From HGM12998 sp900756495 (GTDB lineage: Bacteria > Bacillota > Clostridia > Oscillospirales > Oscillospiraceae), in NCBI GenBank assembly GCA_958477305.1, contig CAUEFI010000002.1, positions 124,001 to 188,000 on the forward strand: a DNA stretch of 64,000 nucleotides. The letters are read 5' to 3'. The translations under genes and the position numbers were made by a program. This document shows positions 58,224-64,000 of the stretch, piece after piece (within the stretch, counting starts at the first letter, position 1; every line of letters begins with the position of its first letter). Under the pieces are notes generated by a model, which searched no databases, was not told where the DNA came from, and saw nothing but the letters and a program-made list of their open reading frames with translations.

Positions 58224-58994
58224 ATGAGAGAGAAAAGATCTCTGCCTGAAGCTGGCGCCGACGGCATAATTGAAGGACGCAATGCGGTAATAGAGGCCCT
58301 GCGGGCCGGAATCTCCATCGATAAAATTTTTATTGTCCGGGGAGAGACCGACGCCACACTGGGGCATATCGCATCTGCAGCCCGCGAAAAAGGCATTGTC
58401 GTTGTGGATAGCGACCGGCGAAAACTGGACAATATGAGCCGCACCCATGCTCATCAGGGCGTCATCGCCATCGCCGCCGTGCGGGAATATGCAACGGTAG
58501 ACGATATTCTGGGGGCAGCCCGGACCCGTGGAGAGCCTCCGCTGGTGGTCGTGTGCGACGAGATCTCCGATCCACACAACCTGGGGGCTATTATCCGTAC
58601 GGCTGAATGCGCCGGCGCCCACGGGATCATCATTCCAAAGCGCCGCAGCGCCGGGCTCACGGCGGTTGTGGGAAAAACTTCGGCCGGAGCGGTCGCCCAT
58701 CTGCCTGTGGCGCGTGTGGCCAATCTCACTGCTCTGCTCAAGGAACTCAAGGATGACGGGCTGTGGATTTTTGGCGCCGACGCCGCAGGAGACCGACCTC
58801 TCTATGAGGCCGATTTAAAAGGCCCTGCCGCCATTGTCATCGGCAGTGAAGGCTCTGGAATGAGCCGTCTGGTAGCGGAGCAATGTGATTTTAAGGTCAG
58901 TATTCCCCTGAGGGGGCAAATCAACTCCCTCAATGCCTCAGCGGCGGCGGCTGTTCTGCTGTATGAGGCGGTGCGTCAGAGGTTATCCCAATAA
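58224..58994 (+). CDS. rlmB: 23S rRNA (guanosine-2'-O)-methyltransferase RlmB
   Basis: A SPOUT methyltransferase of 256 residues modifying G2251-type positions in 23S rRNA. The N-terminal substrate domain starts IIEGRNAVIEALRAG; the SPOUT motifs are DPHNLGAIIRTAECAGAHG, IVIGSEGSGMS and IPLRGQINSLNASAAAAV, all intact. ATG 58224 is chosen because an earlier in-frame ATG at 58185 lies at the transcript start. The pseudo-P-type ATPase gene follows by 20 bases. Confidence 0.93.
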   Translation: MREKRSLPEAGADGIIEGRNAVIEALRAGISIDKIFIVRGETDATLGHIASAAREKGIVVVDSDRRKLDNMSRTHAHQGVIAIAAVREYATVDDILGAARTRGEPPLVVVCDEISDPHNLGAIIRTAECAGAHGIIIPKRRSAGLTAVVGKTSAGAVAHLPVARVANLTALLKELKDDGLWIFGADAAGDRPLYEADLKGPAAIVIGSEGSGMSRLVAEQCDFKVSIPLRGQINSLNASAAAAVLLYEAVRQRLSQ

Positions 58995-59014
58995 AATAAC
59001 AGGTGATTGGTATC

Positions 59015-61162
59015 ATGTCTAAGGACCGCGGCGACAAATCAAATAGCGGCGGGGAGGATTTTACCCTGGAGGAGATCCTGGCCGAATTCGGCCGGAGCGG
59101 CGGAGAAGCTTCCTCTCCGCCCCGGCGGGATCTGGACGACACCATTCCTCTGCCCATTTTGCCCCGCCAGGATGACGAGCCCCCCTTTACAGGAAAGGGG
59201 CCGGACAACATCGTCTCCTTTCCAGGCACCGGCCCCCTGCCACGTCTGAACCTGCAGTTAGGTCCAGAGGAGGACGAGGAGGGCAACGTCCTGGACTTTC
59301 CTGAAGCGGCCGGCCCGGCATCAGACAACCCCATTGCAGAAGGGTTGAACCGCCTCATTAAAAAAGCGGACAACTATGCTGAGCATATGTTCGAGGAAGA
59401 GGGGACGGAGGACGACGAGGAGGTCCGCCGGGCTGAAAAATACATCCCCGGGGTAGATGAAGAGGATCCCCCCGAGCGCCGGCGCGAACGGAAACCCCGC
59501 CAGCCCCCTCCGCCAGCTCCCGATCTCCCCCCCGCTCAACTCTATAAACGGTATGGAAAGGGCCTGGGATTTCTGCGGCTGCGCGCCGTGCTGGTTCTCC
59601 TTCTCTCCCTTCCTCTGATATACCTCTCGGCAGCCCCCTCCCTGGGGATTCCACTGCCTGGCGCCCTGGCCGCCCGGGAGATTCAGCTCTATGCAATGGC
59701 CGGGCTGCTTGGGGCGGCCATGCTGCTGGGTGTCGATGTACTGCTGCGGGGGCTCTTCCGGCTGCTGAGGCTTCAGATGGGGATGGACACACTGCTGGTA
59801 TTTTCCTGTGCCGCCGCCCTGGCCGATACCCTCACTCTTTTGCGCCTGAACGGACGGGAAGGGCAACTCCCCTACTGTGCCGCTGCCGCCCTGGCCCTGG
59901 CCATTACCATGCGGGGAACCTGGAAGAAGCGGCGCGGCCTGCGCACGGCCTGCCGCACCGCCGCCCTGGCCTCAGAGCCCTATCTGGTTACTTTGGACGA
60001 AGGCAAATGGAACGGCAGGGACACCTACACCAAGTGGTCCGGCTCACCCATCGGCTTTGGCCGGCAAATTCAGGCTGACGACGGGGCACAGCGGATTTTT
60101 CGTGTCGTCTGTCCCATCCTCTTTATCGCCTGCCTGCTCTTTTCCGTCATGTCCTCAGTGGGCCGGGAGCGGCCTCAGGACATCCTCTGGTGCCTGTCAG
60201 CCACCTTGGCGGCAGCCTCTTCCTTTTCGGGGGCCCTGTGCTTTGCTCTCCCCTGGGACGCGCTGTCCCGACGGCTCTCCGGCGTGGGGGCCGCTCTTGC
60301 CGGGTGGGACGGCGTCGTAAGTACGGGAGGTCAGAGCGGTATCCTTCTGACCGACGCCGACCTGTTTCCTCCAGGCTCAGTTTCTCTCAACGGCATTAAG
60401 ATTTTCGGGGACTTCCCAGTGGAAAAGGTAGTGGGCGTCACTGCCACGCTCATTCGTGACTCAGGCAGCGGCCTGAATAAGATCTTTCACGATCTGCTCC
60501 GCAGCCAAGGCTCTCTATACCGCAGAGCTGACCGTTTTGAATTTCACGAAGGCGGCGGCGTGTCTGCAGAGATACGCGGAGATCTGGTACTGGTGGGCTC
60601 AGCTTCTTTTATGCATTTGATGGAGATCGCCCTTCCTCAGGGGCTCAATGTAAAAAATGCCGTCTTCTGTGCCATTGACGGAGAACTGGCCGGCATCTTC
60701 GCCCTGAACTACACCCTTAACGGCGCAGTGGAGCCCGCCCTCAACGCTCTCATCCGCAATCGGGTGGGGCCGGTGCTGGCCACCCGGGATTTCAACCTGA
60801 TCCCGGCTATGCTTCGCCAGAGGTTTAAGCTCCCGGTGGAAAAAATGGACTTTCCCGCCGTAGAGCGCCGGGTAGAGCTGTCCGATGAGAATCAGGAGCA
60901 TGCCGACATTCTGACTGCAGTCCTCTGCCGTGAGGGCGTAGGTCCTTATGCCGATGCGGTGGTCGGCGGCAAGCGTCTGCGGCTGGCCACCCGGGCCTCT
61001 GCACTGCTCGCTTGTGTAGGGGCCGTCACGGGAGTTTTGCTGGCCTTCTACCTCACCTTTGTGGGATCCTATGCCTCCCTCTCAGCCTCTAACCTCCTGG
61101 TGTTTCTCATCATGTGGACCATTCCTACCCTGCTGATTTCGGGCTGGGTCAATCGATATTGA
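59015..61162 (+). CDS. P-type ATPase-like membrane protein without catalytic motifs
   Basis: A 715-residue protein. An acidic, low-complexity cytosolic N-terminus of about 180 residues (with FTLEEILAEFG) precedes about eight membrane helices: 185-204, 222-244, 255-274, 285-299, 361-381, 391-413, 661-683 and 690-708. The large loop before the last pair resembles the P and N domains of heavy-metal P-type ATPases: GVGAALAGWDGV, then TDADLFPPGSV where DKTGT should be, then LVGSASFM and GPVLATRDFNL in place of TGD. The actuator loop lacks TGE and there is no CPC. So the fold is kept but pumping chemistry is lost. It sits between rlmB and the third ftsH. Function unknown. Confidence 0.8.
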   Translation: MSKDRGDKSNSGGEDFTLEEILAEFGRSGGEASSPPRRDLDDTIPLPILPRQDDEPPFTGKGPDNIVSFPGTGPLPRLNLQLGPEEDEEGNVLDFPEAAGPASDNPIAEGLNRLIKKADNYAEHMFEEEGTEDDEEVRRAEKYIPGVDEEDPPERRRERKPRQPPPPAPDLPPAQLYKRYGKGLGFLRLRAVLVLLLSLPLIYLSAAPSLGIPLPGALAAREIQLYAMAGLLGAAMLLGVDVLLRGLFRLLRLQMGMDTLLVFSCAAALADTLTLLRLNGREGQLPYCAAAALALAITMRGTWKKRRGLRTACRTAALASEPYLVTLDEGKWNGRDTYTKWSGSPIGFGRQIQADDGAQRIFRVVCPILFIACLLFSVMSSVGRERPQDILWCLSATLAAASSFSGALCFALPWDALSRRLSGVGAALAGWDGVVSTGGQSGILLTDADLFPPGSVSLNGIKIFGDFPVEKVVGVTATLIRDSGSGLNKIFHDLLRSQGSLYRRADRFEFHEGGGVSAEIRGDLVLVGSASFMHLMEIALPQGLNVKNAVFCAIDGELAGIFALNYTLNGAVEPALNALIRNRVGPVLATRDFNLIPAMLRQRFKLPVEKMDFPAVERRVELSDENQEHADILTAVLCREGVGPYADAVVGGKRLRLATRASALLACVGAVTGVLLAFYLTFVGSYASLSASNLLVFLIMWTIPTLLISGWVNRY

Positions 61163-61168
61163 AGCAAT

Positions 61169-61198
61169 GCGGCGCACCTGCCTGGTGCGCCGCTGCTT
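61169..61198 (+). terminator. Intrinsic terminator
   Basis: GCGGCGCACC pairs with GGTGCGCCGC around TGCCT, then TGCTTTAT. The remaining bases up to 61322 are AT-rich and hold no promoter I can fix with confidence; TTGACA at 61220-61225 lacks a matching -10. Confidence 0.72.
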
Positions 61199-61322
61199 TA
61201 TGCCAAAAAAATTCACAATTTGACACTTGATCGCGCTGTCTTTTGTTTTTAAAATTGTTTCGTACAAAAAGCATGTGCAATATTTGCAGAAAATAGTTTT
61301 CATGTGAAAGGACGTTTTATTT

Positions 61323-63194
61323 ATGCAGGAGGTTAACCAGGGGCCCAAGAGTCCACCGAAAAAGCCCTTATTTTTTTATTATATCATCGCTCTGATTGCA
61401 GTCTTTCTCTTGAACGCTCTTTTATTCCCCACTCTGATGCAAGAGCAGGTCGTACAGGTCTCCTACGACCAATTTCTCAGTATGGTGGATGCCGGAGAGG
61501 TCACCGAAGTGGCGCTGGATGAAACCAACCAGCAGTTGGTCTTTGTCACCGGCACTGAGCAGGACCGCAGGTTCTATAAAACTGGAATCTGGCCTGATGA
61601 CGGCCAGCGCCTACTCCAGCAGCTCCGCGACAATCCAGACATCACCTTCGAGGCCGAGATTCCCACCCAGGCAAATCCGCTGCTGTCCTTTATTCTCACT
61701 TGGATCCTGCCTATTTTTATTTTTCTTATTCTTGGTGAACTGCTGAGCAAGTGGATGCTCAAGCGGATGGGCGGTAATCTGCCCGGCGGTTTTGGCAACG
61801 CGATGACCTTTGGAAAGGCCAACGCCAAAATCTACGTAGAGCAGGCGGAAACCGGCGTTACGTTCTCCGATGTGGCCGGACAGGACGAGGCCAAGGAGTC
61901 CCTTACCGAGGTGGTGGACTTTCTCCACAGCCCCCAAAAGTATGCCGAGGTCGGCGCCAAGCTTCCCAAAGGCGTACTGCTAGTAGGGCCTCCGGGCACC
62001 GGCAAGACACTGTTAGCCAGAGCTGTAGCAGGTGAAGCCAGGGTCCCTTTTTTCTCCATCTCCGGCTCGGAGTTTGTGGAAATGTTTGTTGGTATGGGTG
62101 CGGCAAAAGTTCGGGACCTTTTTAAGCAGGCCGGTGAGAAGGCCCCCTGCATTGTCTTCATCGATGAGATTGACGCCATTGGAAAGAAACGGGATTCGGG
62201 CGGAATCGGCGGCAACGACGAACGGGAACAGACACTCAATCAGCTGCTGGCCGAGATGGACGGCTTCGATTCCAGCAAAGGCGTGGTTCTGCTGGCCGCC
62301 ACCAACCGGCCTGAAACACTGGATCCCGCTCTTCTGCGTCCCGGCCGCTTTGATCGCCGCGTACCGGTGGAACTGCCTGACCTCCAGGGCCGTATCGCCA
62401 TTTTAAAGGTCCATGCAAAACATGTGCGAATAGACGGCGATGTCGACTGGAATATCATTGCCCGGGCCACCGCAGGTGCCTCCGGCGCCGAGTTGGCAAA
62501 CATCATCAACGAAGGTGCTCTGCGTGCGGTACGCCAGGGCCGCAAGACGGTTCGGCAGGAGGATCTGGAGGAGAGCGTAGAGACCGTTATCGCCGGCGCT
62601 CAACGGAAAAATGCTGTTATTTCTCCAAAAGAAAAGGAGATCGTAGCTTATCACGAAACCGGCCACGCCTTGGTGGCTGCCCTCCAATCTCATTCGGCAC
62701 CCGTTACCAAAATCACCATTGTCCCCCGAACCTCAGGTGCACTGGGATATACCATGCAGGTGGACGAGGGTGATCACAGTCTCATGAGCAAAGCGGAAGT
62801 AGAAAACAAGATCGCCACCCTCACCGGCGGCCGGGCGGCTGAGGAACTGATCTTCGGCGCGGAAAATATTACGACAGGCGCCTCCAACGATATTGAGCAG
62901 GCCACAAAGCTCTCCCGCGCTATGATTACCCGTTACGGGATGACTGACGAATTCGACATGGTGGCACTGGAGACAGTTCAAAACCAATATTTAGGGGGCG
63001 ACAGCGCTCTGACCTGTTCTGCCGAGACCGCCGCCAAAATTGACCAGCAGGTTGTATCCACCGTGAAGGCCGCCCATCAGAAAGCGCTGGATATTCTCCG
63101 TGCCAACGAGTCCAAGCTTCATCAGCTCTCCAAATATCTGCTGGAAAAGGAGACCATTACCGGCGAGGAGTTTATGCATATTCTCAATGGATAA
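61323..63194 (+). CDS. ftsH: Third FtsH protease
   Basis: A 623-residue FtsH with membrane helices near residues 17-35 and 120-141 and a small external domain. The AAA module has GPPGTGKT at 222-229, IVFIDEID near 278 and GRFDR; the peptidase motif is HETGH at 444-448. All catalytic residues are present. The C-terminal tail is short (EEFMHILNG). Together with the copy at 55823-58018 it brackets rlmB and the pseudo-ATPase gene. The start follows AAAGGA. Confidence 0.95.
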   Translation: MQEVNQGPKSPPKKPLFFYYIIALIAVFLLNALLFPTLMQEQVVQVSYDQFLSMVDAGEVTEVALDETNQQLVFVTGTEQDRRFYKTGIWPDDGQRLLQQLRDNPDITFEAEIPTQANPLLSFILTWILPIFIFLILGELLSKWMLKRMGGNLPGGFGNAMTFGKANAKIYVEQAETGVTFSDVAGQDEAKESLTEVVDFLHSPQKYAEVGAKLPKGVLLVGPPGTGKTLLARAVAGEARVPFFSISGSEFVEMFVGMGAAKVRDLFKQAGEKAPCIVFIDEIDAIGKKRDSGGIGGNDEREQTLNQLLAEMDGFDSSKGVVLLAATNRPETLDPALLRPGRFDRRVPVELPDLQGRIAILKVHAKHVRIDGDVDWNIIARATAGASGAELANIINEGALRAVRQGRKTVRQEDLEESVETVIAGAQRKNAVISPKEKEIVAYHETGHALVAALQSHSAPVTKITIVPRTSGALGYTMQVDEGDHSLMSKAEVENKIATLTGGRAAEELIFGAENITTGASNDIEQATKLSRAMITRYGMTDEFDMVALETVQNQYLGGDSALTCSAETAAKIDQQVVSTVKAAHQKALDILRANESKLHQLSKYLLEKETITGEEFMHILNG

Positions 63195-63252
63195 TCGCCG
63201 GCTCCAATTCCATATTTTGCTGTGCTGCAAAGGTCTTCCTATCTTTTTTAAT

Positions 63253-63299
63253 AAAGAGGGAACTCCGGCTGCTTTTGAAGCAGCCGGAGTTCCCTCTTT
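63253..63299. terminator. Very strong bidirectional terminator
   Basis: A 22-bp perfect stem, AAAGAGGGAACTCCGGCTGC plus TT and the complement, with a minimal loop TTG. It has A-runs and T-runs on both sides. It overlaps the stop of the leftward flavoprotein gene and serves both converging genes. Confidence 0.9.
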
Positions 63300-64000
63300 A
63301 ATCCATCAGTTTATCCTTTGCAACGCTATAGTTAAAAACCGGTCCCTCCAGGCACACATAGGTATCGTTGATTTTGCAATGCCCGCACTTTCCAACCCCG
63401 CAGCACATCTTACGCTCAAAGGACACCCATATTTTGGAGTCCTCTGCTCCATTCTTCTCGCATTCCAGCGCTGCGAAGTGCATCATCACTGGAGGTCCTA
63501 CAATCACAATGTTGTAGTCATCAAAAGAACGGATGGGGATTTTGCTGATGTGGGCCGTGACCATCCCAGTCTCAAAGCCTTCTACAACCTCATTGTCCAG
63601 CGTGGTGATCACGTTGAATCGGGCTCTGAACTTTTCAATCTCATCCCGAAACAGCACCGCGTCTGCGTTTTTGAACCCCGAGATGAGGTTGACCGACTTA
63701 CACACCTCCGGATGGTCATAGAAATGGTTGATCATGGTCAGAACCGGCGCCATGCCGGTGCCGCCGCAGATGATCAGCAGATCCTTGTTTTCGAACTGTT
63801 TGACCGGAAACTGGTTCCCATAGGGGCCTCGGAGAAAGATGGAATTTCCCGGCTCCAGCTCAAAGATTGCCTGTGTGAGAAGTCCTACGTTTCGGATGGT
63901 AAATTCTACATATCCCCTTCCTTTCCCGCTGGCGGAGATAGGGGCCTCGCCCACCTTGGGCAGGGACAGCATGAAAAACTGCCCGTAGCCCGGCTCCGTG
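63298..64000 (-). CDS. AsrB/PyrK-like FAD/NAD(P)-binding iron-sulfur protein, partial
   Basis: The C-terminal 234 codons of an oxidoreductase electron-transfer subunit; the start lies beyond the window, since the frame continues through TEPGYGQFFMLSLPKVGEAP, the typical FAD-binding region. NAD(P) binding: ICGGTGMAPVLTMI. The [2Fe-2S] cluster cysteines are in CCGVGKCGHCKIN and YVCLEGPVF. This layout fits anaerobic sulfite reductase subunit B or hydrogenase gamma subunits, with PyrK as a less likely choice. The next gene outside the window would decide. Confidence 0.85.
   Translation of the reverse strand, partial: TEPGYGQFFMLSLPKVGEAPISASGKGRGYVEFTIRNVGLLTQAIFELEPGNSIFLRGPYGNQFPVKQFENKDLLIICGGTGMAPVLTMINHFYDHPEVCKSVNLISGFKNADAVLFRDEIEKFRARFNVITTLDNEVVEGFETGMVTAHISKIPIRSFDDYNIVIVGPPVMMHFAALECEKNGAEDSKIWVSFERKMCCGVGKCGHCKINDTYVCLEGPVFNYSVAKDKLMD

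Noticed and set aside
61220..61260. TTGACA as a promoter of the third ftsH
   Set aside because: No -10 hexamer lies 16-18 bases downstream, so the match is probably chance in AT-rich DNA.

Overview
The window is a 64-kb piece of a bacterial chromosome with high G+C and dense coding. It fits an endospore-forming Clostridia (Firmicutes) of the Oscillospiraceae type (Flavonifractor/Lawsonibacter-like). This is inferred from spoIIP, a Firmicutes-type lexA, the dnaB-tilS-hpt-ftsH block, sigma-A promoters, strong GGAGG ribosome sites and several small Clostridia-specific proteins. I see no prophage, insertion sequence, CRISPR array or rRNA. One tRNA-Arg(CCT) is present. The species call is inference.

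Layout. 1-8919: the end of a dehydratase activase, then a leftward housekeeping block, gdpP-rplI-dnaB-tilS-hpt-ftsH-macrodomain. 9279-14148: branched-chain aminotransferase, a DUF4177-like protein, a decayed metallopeptidase fragment, an RluA-type pseudouridine synthase, tRNA-Arg and typA. 14455-21543: a rightward ten-gene unit holding a BTAD regulator with a degenerate GGDEF-like domain, a sortase, a secreted transglutaminase-like protein and a reduced type IV pilus/type II secretion-like set (GspF/PilC, pilin-like proteins, PilT-type ATPase). 21594-31566: leftward recJ, rel, a small protein, a D-aspartate-ligase-like ATP-grasp enzyme, an aspartate racemase, an Xre regulator, a MurE-type ligase, a QueG-like reductase and a CBS protein.

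31749-47201: a zinc-ribbon membrane protein, shikimate kinase, a DEAD-box helicase, an Xre regulator, two divergent SDR enzymes, a MarR regulator with a heterodimeric ABC exporter, a DNA-damage group (lexA, ogt, exoA) and spoIIP. 47390-64000: a DegV protein, an HtrA-like protease, an AEC carrier, a sodium-pump decarboxylase beta subunit with a 57-residue membrane partner, another ABC exporter, a two-gene unit of unknown function, a second ftsH, rlmB, a protein that looks like a P-type ATPase without its catalytic motifs, a third ftsH, and a partial AsrB/PyrK-like flavoprotein.

The most interesting parts are: (i) the pseudo-P-type ATPase near two extra FtsH proteases; (ii) the regulator-sortase-transglutaminase-pilus unit with noncanonical pilin-like proteins and only a PilT-type motor; (iii) the D-aspartate ligase/racemase pair with a nearby MurE whose substrate motif is not the diaminopimelate type; and (iv) two promoters in opposite directions sharing one AT core beside an Xre gene. 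All functional calls come from reading motifs by eye; no searches were run.
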